DNA from: Gammaproteobacteria bacterium | GTDB taxonomy: Bacteria; Pseudomonadota; Gammaproteobacteria; Chromatiales; Chromatiaceae | DNA: 54,477 bases | Direction of reading: 5' to 3' | NCBI GenBank assembly: GCA_011390365.1 | Contig: JAABSM010000020.1 | Span: 1 to 54,477 of the forward strand | Shown here: positions 43,150 through 52,668 of the stretch, piece by piece | How the letters are laid out: each line of letters begins with the position of its first letter | Position numbering within the stretch: the stretch's first letter is position 1 | Position numbers and translations under genes: made by a program | The notes under the pieces: model-generated | Told to the model about the DNA's origin: nothing | What the model saw: only the letters and a program-made list of their open reading frames with translations | Databases searched by the model: none

Positions 43150-43806
43150 CTAGCCGCCGAAAAACCGCGCGCCATAGCCGCCGCTGGCGGCGATATGCCG
43201 GCGGTAGCGTCCCGCCAGATCGTCGATCGCCGAGTCCCTTACCGACGGGTGTTGCAGCAACTGTTCGCCCCAGCCGGCGATGCGCGGGAGATCGTCGAGC
43301 AGCCCCTGGGGATGCCACTCTTCCAGCATCGCCAGGCGCATCAACAGCGGCGCGTAGGCGGCGTCGGCCAGACTGAAGTCGTCGCCGTTGAAACAGGGGC
43401 CTTGCACCTGTGGTTCCAGCTGGGTCATCTTGCCCTGCAATCCTTGCACTGCGTCGTCGAAGTCCCCCTCCTCCTTGGCGGTGACCATGCGGAACTGCTC
43501 CATGATGAGCTCGGAGGCGAACTCGATCCAGGCCCGATTGCGGGCCTTCAGCAGGGGATCCGCCGGGTGTAGGGTAGGGGGATGGGTCTCGTCCAGATAC
43601 TCCATGATCACCGACGACTCGAAGAGTATATCGTCACCGATTTGCAGCACCGGGACCTTGCCGGTGGGCGAGAGCTCCCGGAACCACGCCGGCGGATCCT
43701 GGAGTTCAATGTGCTCAATGTCGAAATCGACCCCCTTTTCGTTGAGCACGATCACCGAACGCTGCACGAAGGGGCAGATCGGAAAACTGATCAGTCGCGG
43801 TTTCAT
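43150..43806 (-). CDS. Glutathione S-transferase family protein, 218 aa
   Basis: A thioredoxin-like N-terminal domain with ICPFVQRSVIVLNEKGVDFD (C11, the omega-type Cys in place of Ser/Tyr), TGKVPVLQ with cis-Pro, and ESSVIMEYLDETHPP for glutathione binding, joined to a helical C-terminal domain (FSLADAAYAPLLMRLA). Cys-type GSTs often act in thiol reduction rather than conjugation. AGGAGGATCCGCC precedes the ATG, a strong ribosome site. It starts 63 bases from the YchJ stop, on the same strand. Confidence 0.9.
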   Translation of the reverse strand: MKPRLISFPICPFVQRSVIVLNEKGVDFDIEHIELQDPPAWFRELSPTGKVPVLQIGDDILFESSVIMEYLDETHPPTLHPADPLLKARNRAWIEFASELIMEQFRMVTAKEEGDFDDAVQGLQGKMTQLEPQVQGPCFNGDDFSLADAAYAPLLMRLAMLEEWHPQGLLDDLPRIAGWGEQLLQHPSVRDSAIDDLAGRYRRHIAASGGYGARFFGG

Positions 43807-43869
43807 GGCGGATCCTCCTCTTTATCAGGGCACTGGCTTTGGCCCTCATTATTGGTGCGACCCTACTCG

Positions 43870-44355
<486 letters not shown>

Positions 44356-44663
44356 CTTCTCTCTCCTGGATGGTGTTGTTTCAATCGGGTGAGTCTCAGG
44401 GCGCATATGTTAGCGAATCCCGGCCCCGTGCGGAACGATCCGTTGCATGCCGGCGAACTCGAGTGCTTCGCGTCGAAATGAAAACGTCATGTACGCCGCT
44501 TAGGGTGAAGGGCGTGGGCGTTGTCCGCTCCTGTTCGCCACGAAAGGGGAGGTGTGGGCAAGCGCTGTCGTGGAAAGGATCGCGAGGGGGCTTGCGCAAC
44601 CGCGGCGCGAGGGAATGGCGGGGAACGGTTCGGGCGTAAAATTGCTTAATTTGTATGGTAAAG

Positions 44664-44692
44664 TTGTAAAATCCGTTCGAATACGTTATTAT
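44664..44692 (+). promoter_or_regulatory. ectA: Candidate sigma-70 promoter of ectABC
   Basis: TTGTAA (44664-44669), 17 bases, TATTAT (44687-44692), in an AT-rich patch within GC-rich DNA. It predicts a start near 44699-44702, giving a short leader before ectA (44717). No obvious ectR-type operator was noticed. The remainder of 44356-44663 has no gene that I can support. Confidence 0.62.
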
Positions 44693-44716
44693 TCATAACT
44701 CCATAGGGAACCGAAA

Positions 44717-45265
44717 GTGTCCGTTTTGACGACAAAAAATACCACCGACTCCGCCCCGCAAGGGGATTCCGTAACCCTGCGTCAGCCCGTTGCCGCCGAT
44801 GGTCGAGAGATCTGGCGGCTCGTTAGCGACAGTGGTGTTCTTGACCTCAACTCCCCCTATTGCTATCTGATGATGTGTCAGTTCTTCCCGGCCACCTGCG
44901 TGGTAGCGGAAGAGGACGGCCGTTGCGTCGGCTTCGCGACCTGCTTCATCGACCCCAAGCGAGCGGATCGCCTCTTCGTCTGGCAGGTTGGCGTGGCCGT
45001 CGACCAGCGCGGCAAGGGACTCGCCTCGCGCATGCTGCTGGATGTGCTGCGCCGAGCGGAAAACCGCCAGGTGCATTACGTCGAGGCCACCATCGGCCCC
45101 TCCAACAAGGCCTCGCAGGCCCTGTTCACCGGCCTCGCCCGGCGCTACGGCACGGAAATCCGCCAGCAGGCCGGCTTTACCCCCGAGATGTTTCCCGGCG
45201 CCGGCCATGAAGCGGAAGACCTCTACATCATCGGTCCCTTCGACGCCGCCAACCCCGCGGTCTGA
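44717..45265 (+). CDS. ectA: L-2,4-diaminobutyrate N-acetyltransferase EctA, 182 aa
   Basis: Second step of ectoine synthesis: acetylates diaminobutyrate with acetyl-CoA. A GNAT fold with LRQPVAADGREIWRLVSDSG near the start, LDLNSPYCYLMMCQFFPATC (the EctA signature) and the CoA loop VAVDQRGKGLASRMLLDVL. The start is a GTG at 44717 with AGGGAACC upstream. Length is normal. ectB follows after 80 bases. Confidence 0.95.
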   Translation: MSVLTTKNTTDSAPQGDSVTLRQPVAADGREIWRLVSDSGVLDLNSPYCYLMMCQFFPATCVVAEEDGRCVGFATCFIDPKRADRLFVWQVGVAVDQRGKGLASRMLLDVLRRAENRQVHYVEATIGPSNKASQALFTGLARRYGTEIRQQAGFTPEMFPGAGHEAEDLYIIGPFDAANPAV

Positions 45266-45345
45266 GGGACTCGTGCCGCCGGGCCGGCCGGCCCGCGGTG
45301 CATCGAATCCCGATTAACTGATTAAAAAACCAAAGGATATCAATC

Positions 45346-46623
45346 ATGAGAATCTTCGAAGAACTGGAATCCGAAGTACGTGGTTATGTGCGCGCCTTCC
45401 CGGCGGTGTTCGACGTCGCCAAGGGCTCGTACATCTATGACGAACAGGACAACCGCTATATCGACTTCTTCGCCGGCGCCGGCTCCCTCAACTACGGGCA
45501 CAACAACCCGCTCATCAGCAAGGCGCTGATCGAGTACCTGCAACGGGACGGCATTGTGCACGCCCTGGACAAGGCGACGGTGGCCAAGAAGAACTTCCTG
45601 CAGAAGTTTCAGGACACCATCCTTACCCCGCGCAACCTCAACTACAAGGTCCAGTTCACCGGCCCCACCGGCACCAACGCGGTGGAGACGGCCCTAAAGC
45701 TGGCGCGGATGGTCAAGCGTCGCTCCAACGTCATCGCCTTCACCAACGGCTATCACGGTCTCACCATGGGTTCGCTGGCGGTGACCGGTAACGACTTCTA
45801 TCGCGATGAGTCCTACGGCGCCCGCAACAACGCCGATTCGGTCCCCTATGATGGCTATCTCGGGCGCGACGTCAACACCATCGACTACCTGCGCAAGTTC
45901 CTCTCCGACGGCTCCAGCGGCGTCGACCTGCCGGCGGCGATCATTGTCGAGACGGTGCAGGGCGAGGGGGGCATCAACGTCGCCTCCGTCGAGTGGCTGC
46001 AAGAGCTGGAGGCCTTGTGCCGCGAGTACGACATCCTGCTGATCATCGACGATATCCAGATGGGCAATGGCCGTACCGGCTACTTCTTCAGCTTCGAACG
46101 CGCCGGCATCAAGCCGGATATGATCACCGTCTCCAAGTCGATCGGCGGCGGGCTGCCGATGGCGATTCTGCTGATGCGTCCCGAACTGGATCAGTGGCGT
46201 CCCGGCGAGCACACTGGCACCTTCCGTGGCAACAACCTGGCCTTCGTCGCCGCCACCGAGGCGCTGAGCTACTGGGACGGCGAGGATTTCGCCGAGGCCA
46301 TCAAGTACAAGGGCGCGATCATGGAGGAGGAGCTCAGGAAGATCGTCGAAAAGTACCCCTCCCTGGAGATCGAACTGCGCGGTACCGGCATGGTGTGGGG
46401 GCTGGATATCCCTCGCAACGGCTTCTCCGGTGATGTTTCGGCCGAGTGCTTCGCCAACAAGCTGATTATCGAACTGGCCGGCGCCGACGACCAGGTGGTC
46501 AAGTTCCTGCCCGCCCTGACCATCGAGGAGGATGTCTTGCGGGAAGGGCTGGCGATCGTCGACAAGGCGATCGGCGATCTGCTGCAACGCAGCGAAGATG
46601 CGCGCAAGGGGGTGATGACATGA
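45346..46623 (+). CDS. ectB: Diaminobutyrate-2-oxoglutarate transaminase EctB, 425 aa
   Basis: First step of ectoine synthesis: aspartate semialdehyde plus glutamate to diaminobutyrate. A PLP-dependent class III aminotransferase with [45 protein letters not shown] and the PLP lysine in [12 protein letters not shown] (K264). Length is typical. AAAGGATATCAATC precedes the ATG. Its stop overlaps the ectC ATG by 4 bp. Confidence 0.97.
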   Translation: MRIFEELESEVRGYVRAFPAVFDVAKGSYIYDEQDNRYIDFFAGAGSLNYGHNNPLISKALIEYLQRDGIVHALDKATVAKKNFLQKFQDTILTPRNLNYKVQFTGPTGTNAVETALKLARMVKRRSNVIAFTNGYHGLTMGSLAVTGNDFYRDESYGARNNADSVPYDGYLGRDVNTIDYLRKFLSDGSSGVDLPAAIIVETVQGEGGINVASVEWLQELEALCREYDILLIIDDIQMGNGRTGYFFSFERAGIKPDMITVSKSIGGGLPMAILLMRPELDQWRPGEHTGTFRGNNLAFVAATEALSYWDGEDFAEAIKYKGAIMEEELRKIVEKYPSLEIELRGTGMVWGLDIPRNGFSGDVSAECFANKLIIELAGADDQVVKFLPALTIEEDVLREGLAIVDKAIGDLLQRSEDARKGVMT

Positions 46624-47042
46624 TCGTACGCACCCTTGACGAGATCATCGGCAGCGAGCGGGATGTCCATGCCGAGAACGGCAATTGGGTCAGTCGCCGC
46701 TTCGTGCTCGACAACGACCAGGCCGGGTTCTCGTTTCACGAGACCATCATCAAGGCGGGAACCGAGACCCATATCTGGTACAAGAACCACATCGAGGCGG
46801 TCTACTGCGTCGCCGGCGATGGCGAGATCGAGGACCTCAAGACCGGCGAGATCCACCCCATCAAGGATGGGACGTTGTACCTGCTTAACGACCACGACGA
46901 ACACCTGCTGCGCGGCGGCGGCGCGGACATGCGCCTGATCTGCGCCTTCTGCCCGCCGGTCACCGGCCGTGAGCACCACGACGAGGACGGCGCCTACGCG
47001 CCCCATCCCAAGACGGATCTCTACGACAAGGCGCGCAAGTGA
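46620..47042 (+). CDS. ectC: L-ectoine synthase EctC, 140 aa
   Basis: Last step: cyclises N-gamma-acetyl-diaminobutyrate to ectoine. A cupin with [45 protein letters not shown] (metal-binding Glu/Tyr/His region) and [15 protein letters not shown]. Length is slightly above the usual 130. The ATG at 46620 overlaps the ectB stop (ATGA). No hydroxylase ectD and no aspartokinase (ask_ect) follow, so the product is likely ectoine only. Confidence 0.97.
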   Translation: MIVRTLDEIIGSERDVHAENGNWVSRRFVLDNDQAGFSFHETIIKAGTETHIWYKNHIEAVYCVAGDGEIEDLKTGEIHPIKDGTLYLLNDHDEHLLRGGGADMRLICAFCPPVTGREHHDEDGAYAPHPKTDLYDKARK

Positions 47043-47054
47043 CGTCTGAGCTTC

Positions 47055-47105
47055 GAGCCGCGAGTCTCCAGCAGCTAAAGGCTCGCGGCTCGCGGCTCTT
47101 TTCTC
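47055..47105 (+). terminator. Terminator after ectABC
   Basis: GAGCCGCGAG (47055-47064) pairs perfectly with CTCGCGGCTC (47082-47091), followed by GCGGCTCTTTTCTCTTG, a modest T-rich tract. It lies 13 bases after the ectC stop. Confidence 0.7.
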
Positions 47106-47239
47106 TTGTGTAGCTTTTTGGATAGTCGCTCAGGCGTGAATGGTTTCCGGGTTGGCGACCACTTCCCTCTCCCCGTTCAATCCCCTACAATGCGTCGACT
47201 TCCCTGCCCGTGACGGGCTTCACCCTTTCGCGTCGACCC

Positions 47240-48574
47240 ATGCCACGTTTCTTCTCCATATCCCCCCGTCAGGCATTTGGCCTCTTGTTGCTGCTGTTGC
47301 TGTTCGACTTTGTGATCTATTGCAGCTACCTGATCTACCAGCAGGAAAAGCAGGCCCAGCAACTGAAATTCGATCGCGCCGAGCTCTCCCATATCAAGTA
47401 CGGCATGCTTAGCGTGGACGCCTGGGAGGCGAAGCTCACCGCCATCGTCGAAAAGAAGATCGAGGAGTACGAGCTATCCGCCGAGAATCGCCAGGAGCTG
47501 CGCCAGCGCTCCGAAGAGCTGATTACCCGCATGATTCGCGAGACCGCCATGATGATCCGCGAACACCATCGGCAGGATGGCGGCATCAGCGGCTGGTTCA
47601 AGGAGAAGGCCTTCGGCATGCTGGTGGACGTGGATGATCTGGCGCAGGACGCGCCGCGTATCGCCGACGCCTTCGTCGCCTTTCTTGACGAGCCGGAGAA
47701 CCGCGACCGCATCAAGTCGTTCATCGCCGGACAGCTGCGCAAGTACGCCGGCCAGACCGTGGGCGAGACCGACTATCAGCGCTATGAAGAGGTGCTGGCG
47801 CGCTATGGCGCGAGTAGCGGCGAACAGGCGCTGGCGGTCATCGAGCAGCGCCTCAGCCTCTCCCGCCACGCGGTCAATATGCTTGCGCTGCTGTTGCTGC
47901 TTGCCCTGACGCCGCTGCTCCTCGCCCCCTACTCCCGGGGCCTGGAGCGGCGGCACGGTCTGGTGTTGCTGCTCTTCGTCGCCCTCGTCCTGCTCTACGT
48001 CGGCATCGCCTCGCCGATGATCGACATCGATGCCCGGGTCGGACGGCTATCCTTTCTGCTCGCTGGCGAACCGGTGCAATTCACCGACCAGGTGCTCTTC
48101 TTTCAGAGCAAGAGCATCATGGACGTGGTGCGCATCCTGCTCACCAAGGGCGACGCCAAGCTCGCCCTGGTCGGCGGCCTGATCCTGCTCTTCAGCGTGT
48201 TGTTTCCCCTCACCAAGATCCTCCTCACAACCGGCTGGCTGGTGCGCCCGAGCGTGCGCGAACGGGACAACCCGCTGGTACGTTTCTTCGTCTTCAAATC
48301 CGGCAAATGGTCCATGGCCGACGTGATGGTGGTCGCCATCTTCATGGCCTACCTGGGCTTCGCCGGCGTCATGGACAGCCAGCTCAAACAGCTCGACCGC
48401 GGCAAGGGGCATCTGGAGGTGCTGACCACCAGCAGCTCGGAGTTGCAGGCGGGATTCTACTTTTTCACCGCCTTCTGCCTGCTCGGGCTGTTCATTGCCC
48501 AGATGGCCAATGGTCGAGAGGCACGGAAGGGCCCGCATATCGTGGCTACGCCGACCGTTTCGGGTTCTGCATAG
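47240..48574 (+). CDS. PqiA-domain membrane protein with a large N-terminal soluble region, 444 aa
   Basis: One membrane helix at about 10-30, then a charged, helical region of about 180 residues (for example EKKIEEYELSAENRQELRQR), then about four membrane helices from residue 215. The PqiA marker KSGKWSMADVMVVAIFMAYL lies near 360. PqiA proteins take part in lipid transport with MCE proteins, but no MCE gene is here. The N-terminal region is not found in standard PqiA. Start uncertain: ATG 47240 or GTG 47210. The stop is inside the R7 hairpin at 48573. Confidence 0.75.
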   Translation: MPRFFSISPRQAFGLLLLLLLFDFVIYCSYLIYQQEKQAQQLKFDRAELSHIKYGMLSVDAWEAKLTAIVEKKIEEYELSAENRQELRQRSEELITRMIRETAMMIREHHRQDGGISGWFKEKAFGMLVDVDDLAQDAPRIADAFVAFLDEPENRDRIKSFIAGQLRKYAGQTVGETDYQRYEEVLARYGASSGEQALAVIEQRLSLSRHAVNMLALLLLLALTPLLLAPYSRGLERRHGLVLLLFVALVLLYVGIASPMIDIDARVGRLSFLLAGEPVQFTDQVLFFQSKSIMDVVRILLTKGDAKLALVGGLILLFSVLFPLTKILLTTGWLVRPSVRERDNPLVRFFVFKSGKWSMADVMVVAIFMAYLGFAGVMDSQLKQLDRGKGHLEVLTTSSSELQAGFYFFTAFCLLGLFIAQMANGREARKGPHIVATPTVSGSA

Positions 48575-48700
48575 GATGTGCCGTCGACCGAGCGACAAGC
48601 CTTTTTATGCGGCGCATCCTATACCAGTCCGACGATTTCCGCCTTGCACTGGAGTCAGGCGCATCAAGGGCGGGAACCTGGCGTGGCGCTAAGTTCAGAC
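48573..48700 (+). repeat. R7 REP-like hairpin element, copy 2
   Basis: AGGATGTGCCG (48573-48583) pairs with CGGCGCATCCT (48610-48620) with one mismatch. Loop core GACCGAGCGACAAGCC matches copy 1 at 40202. It overlaps the stop codon of the PqiA-like gene and lies directly before a degraded REP-associated transposase. Confidence 0.85.
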
Positions 48701-48704
48701 CTCC

Positions 48705-49205
48705 CAAAACGGCAGCGAATTTTATCGTAACCTACTGATATCAAGTCGTTCGACGATTGGCAAAAAACATCAAGTGGATATCCATGCCTATGTGTTGATG
48801 ACGAATCATGTCACCTTCTTGTTACGCCATGGTCAGAAAAAGGCGTTGGTGGCATGATGCAGGGGATTGGGCGTTATTATGCTCCCTACTTCAATCACCG
48901 CTACGGTAGGATGGGGACGTTGTGGGAGGGGCGCTATAAGGCGGCGTTGCTCGATACCGAAACCTATCTTTTGACCTGTTATCGTTATGTGGAGCTCAAC
49001 CCGGTCCGGGCGTGTATGGTAGCGCATCCCGCAGAGTACCCCTGGTCGAGTTACCGATGCAACGCACTGGGATTTCCTGGCGCTCTGATAACGGCGCATC
49101 CCCTATATACCATGCTAGACCAAAATGATGACAAGCGCCGAGAGGCGTATCAAGCCCTCTTTACAAATCATGTTTCCGATAAAACGCTTCGTGAAATCAG
49201 GATAC
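48705..49205 (+). pseudogene. Degraded REP-associated tyrosine transposase (RAYT, TnpA_REP/Y1 type)
   Basis: First frame: QNGSEFYRNLL, then KKHQVDIHAYVLMTNHVTFL, ending at a TGA near 48857. Second frame from ATG 48854: GIGRYYAPYFNHRYGRMGT, LWEGRYKAALLDTETYLLTC, YRYVELNPVRACMVAHP. These are the conserved RAYT blocks, split by a frameshift. The N-terminal QRGN region is shortened. The HUH-type motif, normally NHVHLL, reads NHVTFL, so the second metal His is lost. The C-terminal block stops at LREIR (about 49200), where a DUF5615 gene begins on the other strand. The enzyme cannot be active. Confidence 0.82.
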
Positions 49206-49578
49206 ACCGCTCAGTGGCAAGATACGAATCCGTTCCCTTCTCTCGTCAACGACAACCAGTGCTCCGTTCGCAAGTTCCACTTGCATACGGTTTAACAGTT
49301 TTACGGCTCGCTCGCTCAGTGCCTCCGGGCTGACATCGTCGGTTCTGATCTGAAAAACACTCGGAGCTTCCGCACCGGTGGCGGCCAGCATTGCGCCAAA
49401 ATCGAGATCGTGTGTGAAAACAATGTGTTTGGTTTTCGCGTGCCTAGCGAAAAAGTTCTTCTTCCGACGCGCTCGCGCTCCCAATCTCTGACCAATGGAC
49501 GGCGGCGTAACCGGCGTTATGGAGCAGCCCTATCCAGGCAGGGGACAGATCCATGTCCACCAGCAGTTTGAGCTTCAT
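49197..49578 (-). pseudogene. DUF5615 PIN-like toxin, broken by a stop codon and a frameshift
   Basis: The ATG at 49578 starts MKLKLLVDMDLSPAWIGLLH then NAGYAAVHWSEIGSASASEE, a normal DUF5615 N-terminus. A TAG at 49446-49444 interrupts at codon 45. About six codons further on, the match moves by one base to another frame: HIVFTHDLDFGAMLAATGAE, then PSVFQIRTDDVSPE and LVVVDERRERIRILPL, the normal C-terminus. Two separate lesions mean the gene is dead. It is preceded by an intact DUF433 gene whose stop overlaps its ATG (ATGA). Confidence 0.85.
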
Positions 49579-49805
49579 GCAACGGCCAAGGGGAGTTCGA
49601 TCTCTTCCGCACGCCAGGCCGCATAACGAAGCGCCTCTGTGATATCTTCGGCTTCCAAATAAGGATAAAGCTGAAGAATTTGCTCATTGCTCTTGCCGGC
49701 AGCGACGAGCCCGACCAAGGTGCCTATCGTGATTCGTTGACCCCGGATACACGGTTTTCCACCCATGACCGCTGGGTCAGCTGTGATTCGGGGAAATTGC
49801 TTCAT
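49575..49805 (-). CDS. DUF433 antitoxin, 76 aa
   Basis: DUF433 proteins (VapB45-like) have an HTH domain and neutralise DUF5615 toxins. RITADPAVMGGKPCIRGQRI then TIGTLVGLVAAGKSNEQIL is the diagnostic stretch, followed by LEAEDITEALRYAAWRAEE. It is full length with no lesion. The stop overlaps the ATG of the broken toxin, showing they were once one operon. Confidence 0.88.
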   Translation of the reverse strand: MKQFPRITADPAVMGGKPCIRGQRITIGTLVGLVAAGKSNEQILQLYPYLEAEDITEALRYAAWRAEEIELPLAVA

Positions 49806-49862
49806 TGGTTTTTCCTGCTCCAGGGGGCATCCTTCATACTCGAGTTGACACTCCGTGGTCCT

Positions 49863-49910
49863 GGGAGCGAGGGCTTCCAGCCCTCACGAGGGCAGGATGC
49901 CCTCGCTCCC
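49863..49910. repeat. Palindromic repeat (GGGAGCGAGGGC arms)
   Basis: GGGAGCGAGGGC (49863-49874) and GCCCTCGCTCCC (49899-49910) pair perfectly; the loop holds a second small palindrome (TTCCAGCCCTCACGAGGGCA). It lies just upstream of the DUF433 gene. 49911-50286 shows no gene I can support. Confidence 0.82.
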
Positions 49911-50286
49911 AAAGGAAAGTGCAAACTGCAATGGAAAGGATATGAAGGATGCCCTCCAGGGGCTCTTAAATGGATTGGACTCCGACGAAGACTACCATGT
50001 ACATTTTGCAACGCCAAATGGAGTGGAGCGAAGAGACTGGAAATCAGGTCTTTCTTTGCAACATTCGGGCGGGAATACCTCTTCCTGCCGCGGCCCGGCC
50101 ACGAAGCGCGGGAGCGCTTGTGGATGCATCACGCCGCCGGAGCGGCGTGACGAGTACAATTCGACCTGCCCATAGGCACGATTAGTGAGTTTTTCACCAT
50201 TCGGTCTCGCCAGAAATAGCCGAGCTTGACGGACAGACGTTACCCAGCGCAACTTGGTAACGAGGAGATAACCGCGTTCCTCGTAG

Positions 50287-50390
50287 GGTGCGTCAGGCGC
50301 GTCGGTACGGACTTGAATTTTACTCCAATGTTTGTAAGCGCCGTAACGCACCAGCCACGCCAAATGGAGCGGTTAATGGTGCGTTACGCC
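50287..50390. repeat. GGTGCGT/ACGCACC repeat cluster
   Basis: GGTGCGT (50287-50293), ACGCACC (50346-50352) and GGTGCGTTACGCC (50378-50390) are repeated words, forming an inverted repeat and one direct copy. A related GGTGCGTTACA occurs near 50668. Such words are common dispersed intergenic repeats. Confidence 0.6.
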
Positions 50391-50461
50391 CCGCGCTTGG
50401 GTTCTGGCATCGTCGGCCACGCCCTGGTGGCTGTGCCACCCGATTGCAGACGCGTGGCACA

Positions 50462-50542
50462 GCCGCCAAGCTCATTGAGTAACTGAATCAGGAGGGGGAG
50501 CTTTACATTACCCGCCAAGGCAAGGTAGTCGCTAGACTGTTT
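50462..50542 (+). pseudogene. Phd/YefM-type antitoxin fragment
   Basis: AAKLIE, a TAA (50480-50482), then LNQEGELYITRQGKVVARL in the same frame. This matches the core of Phd/YefM antitoxins (L-x-x-V/N-x-x-G-E-x-x-x-I-T-R-x-G-K-P-V-A-x-L). No start, N-terminal part or toxin partner is visible. 50543-50716 shows nothing more that I can identify. Confidence 0.55.
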
Positions 50543-50716
50543 TGGGTGATGATCGATTTCGAGAGAAGGTTGCCGGTTTGCTCAATCGTCCCGCTGGACT
50601 ACGGAAGAGAGGAGTGGACCACCGTTCGAAAGCGTTCCAATACAATTGATCCTGGCCACATTGGTTGGTGCGTTACATTTTTGAGGTGTTTTGAATTCGG
50701 TGCGCGAGATCCGTTT

Positions 50717-50725
50717 TGGTATGAT
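50717..50725 (+). promoter_or_regulatory. Candidate extended -10 promoter
   Basis: TGGTATGAT: TG, one base, then TATGAT (50720-50725). No good -35 is seen, which fits extended -10 promoters. It lies about 120 bases upstream of the 603-residue gene. Confidence 0.45.
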
Positions 50726-50848
50726 GCCCCCAAGACAAGGTCGATTTCAAGGCGGGGTTAACGCGCCCTTGTTGATTGGTTTTGGTCGAATGGGCGACGG
50801 AGACCCCGCCACCCATGCCGCGAACCCCTTCGGAGGAGTACAAGCGCA

Positions 50849-52660
50849 ATGCCCAGTATCCCGGAACTCTATGCCTTCAACGTTGATGAGCTGAAACAAC
50901 GGCTGCGATTGCTCGAAATCGAAAAGAAACCCGCACGCAAGGCGGACATTATCGCAGCCCTGGAGGGCGAGTTGCTCTCCAGTCGCATCCAGCACTATTT
51001 GGAACAGCTTGATGATCTGGAGCGACTGGCGCTGGCGGAGGCGCTCTACGCGCCCGATGGGCAGTTCGACCTCCGCGCCTTCGTAGCCAAGCATGGGCAA
51101 CTGCCCGGCTATTTTCAACCAGGCGGCTATCGCTACCGAGGGCGGGCGCCTTCCACTCATCTGGCGCTTTTTTTCGTGGGTTGGGCCATCCCGCCGGCCC
51201 TGAAGGAGCGCCTGTTACCCCTGGTTCCCCGACCTGCTGGCTTCGAGATGGAGACCCTGGAGGCCGCCGACCTCCCCGCCGAGGTGGAGTTGGCCGGATC
51301 CTGGGATCGCTCCAAGGGCAAGAAAAAAATGGAGGCCCTGGTGGTGCGGGAGATGGAGGCGATCGCCCGTCATGACCTGAATGCCCTGCTGCACATGGCC
51401 GAGGCCGGGCGGATCTCGGTCAGCGCCAAGACCCACCTCCCCAGCGCCGCCACCCTGCGGCGGATCGAGGGGCAGTTGCTGGGCGGCGACTATTACAGCC
51501 CCGACCAGGAGGTGGAGCTGAAGCGCTACCAGGGCGGGGCGATCCTGCCCATTCGCGCCTATGCCTGGCCGCTGCTGCTGCAATCCGGGGGCCTGGCCAA
51601 GGTGGACGGCAACAAGCTGGCCCTCACGCCCAAGGGCAAGCGCCTGCGCGCCAAACCCTTCGAGGAGATCATGCGCGAATTGTATCGGGGCTGGCTGAGC
51701 CGGGGCATTCAGGATGAGTTCCGCCGGATCGATCTGATCAAGGGCCAGACCAGCAAGAAGCGCCCCCTCACCGCCGTCAAGGAGCGACGGGAGTCGGTCT
51801 CCAGGGTCCTGGAATCCTGCCCGCAAGAGAAATGGTTCTCTATCGACGAACTGTTCCGTTTCATTCGCGCCAAGCCGTTCGACTTCACCCTGGCCCGCGA
51901 CCCCTGGCGCCTCTATGTGGCCGATGCCAGTTACGGCGTGCTGGGAGACGGCGGCTATATGTTCAAGATCCTTGAGGGGCGCTACCTCATGGTCTGCCTG
52001 TTCGAGTATCTGGCCACCCTGGGGATGGTCGATGTGGCCTATACGCGGCCCTATTGGGCCCGTGACGATTTTCACGACCTGTGGGGGGGCGACGAGCTGC
52101 ACTTTCTCAGCCGCTATGATGGGCTGCGCTATCTGCGCCTCACCCCCTTGGGGGCCTACTGCCTGGGCCTGAGCGAGACCTACTCGCCACCGGTGCGCGA
52201 GGCGGAGGCGCTGTTTCGCATCGACGATCAACTCACCGTACAACTGCTGCGTTCCGCCGATCCGGGGGAGACCCTGGTGCTCGATCAGTACGGCCAGCCC
52301 CTGGGTCCCGGGGAGTGGCGACTCTCCCCGGGCTCGCTGCTGGAGGCGATGGAACAGGGCCATGACCTGGCGCTGTTCGAGGACTTCCTCCGCCAGGGCT
52401 GTCAGGGGGCCCTGCCCGATGCCGTTCTTCAGTTGCTGGAGTCGGCGAGGCAGCGGGCCTCGGCGCTCATCGATCAAGGCCCCGCGCGGCTGCTTCAGTG
52501 CCACAGCACCGCCTTGGCGAGACAGCTGGCCAACGAATCCGCCACCGCCCCCCACTGTCACCTCGCTGGTGATCGGCTGCTGGTGGTGCCGGCCCGGGCG
52601 GAGAAGGCCTTCCGCCAGGGGCTGCGGCGACTCAATCTGCTTTGGCCGACACAGAAATAG
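50849..52660 (+). CDS. 603-aa protein with SAP-like N-terminus, partner of a helicase
   Basis: I do not know a characterised homologue. Residues 13-40 (DELKQRLRLLEIEKKPARKA) resemble a SAP/rho-N-type nucleic-acid-binding helix pair. Further on are Arg/Lys-rich stretches and a winged-helix-like segment (FEYLATLGMVDVAYTRPYWA, then RYDGLRYLRLTPLGAYCLGL), similar to regions beside XPB/SNF2-type helicases. There is no signal peptide or membrane helix, so it is cytosolic. GGAGGAG lies upstream of the ATG. Eight bases after its stop the helicase gene starts, so they form one operon and probably one complex acting on DNA. Confidence 0.75.
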   Translation: MPSIPELYAFNVDELKQRLRLLEIEKKPARKADIIAALEGELLSSRIQHYLEQLDDLERLALAEALYAPDGQFDLRAFVAKHGQLPGYFQPGGYRYRGRAPSTHLALFFVGWAIPPALKERLLPLVPRPAGFEMETLEAADLPAEVELAGSWDRSKGKKKMEALVVREMEAIARHDLNALLHMAEAGRISVSAKTHLPSAATLRRIEGQLLGGDYYSPDQEVELKRYQGGAILPIRAYAWPLLLQSGGLAKVDGNKLALTPKGKRLRAKPFEEIMRELYRGWLSRGIQDEFRRIDLIKGQTSKKRPLTAVKERRESVSRVLESCPQEKWFSIDELFRFIRAKPFDFTLARDPWRLYVADASYGVLGDGGYMFKILEGRYLMVCLFEYLATLGMVDVAYTRPYWARDDFHDLWGGDELHFLSRYDGLRYLRLTPLGAYCLGLSETYSPPVREAEALFRIDDQLTVQLLRSADPGETLVLDQYGQPLGPGEWRLSPGSLLEAMEQGHDLALFEDFLRQGCQGALPDAVLQLLESARQRASALIDQGPARLLQCHSTALARQLANESATAPHCHLAGDRLLVVPARAEKAFRQGLRRLNLLWPTQK

Positions 52661-52668
52661 GTTTTGTC

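Noticed and set aside
49992-50363. A 123-codon minus-strand frame as a gene
   Set aside because: It crosses the GGTGCGT repeat cluster and has no family feature; probably chance.
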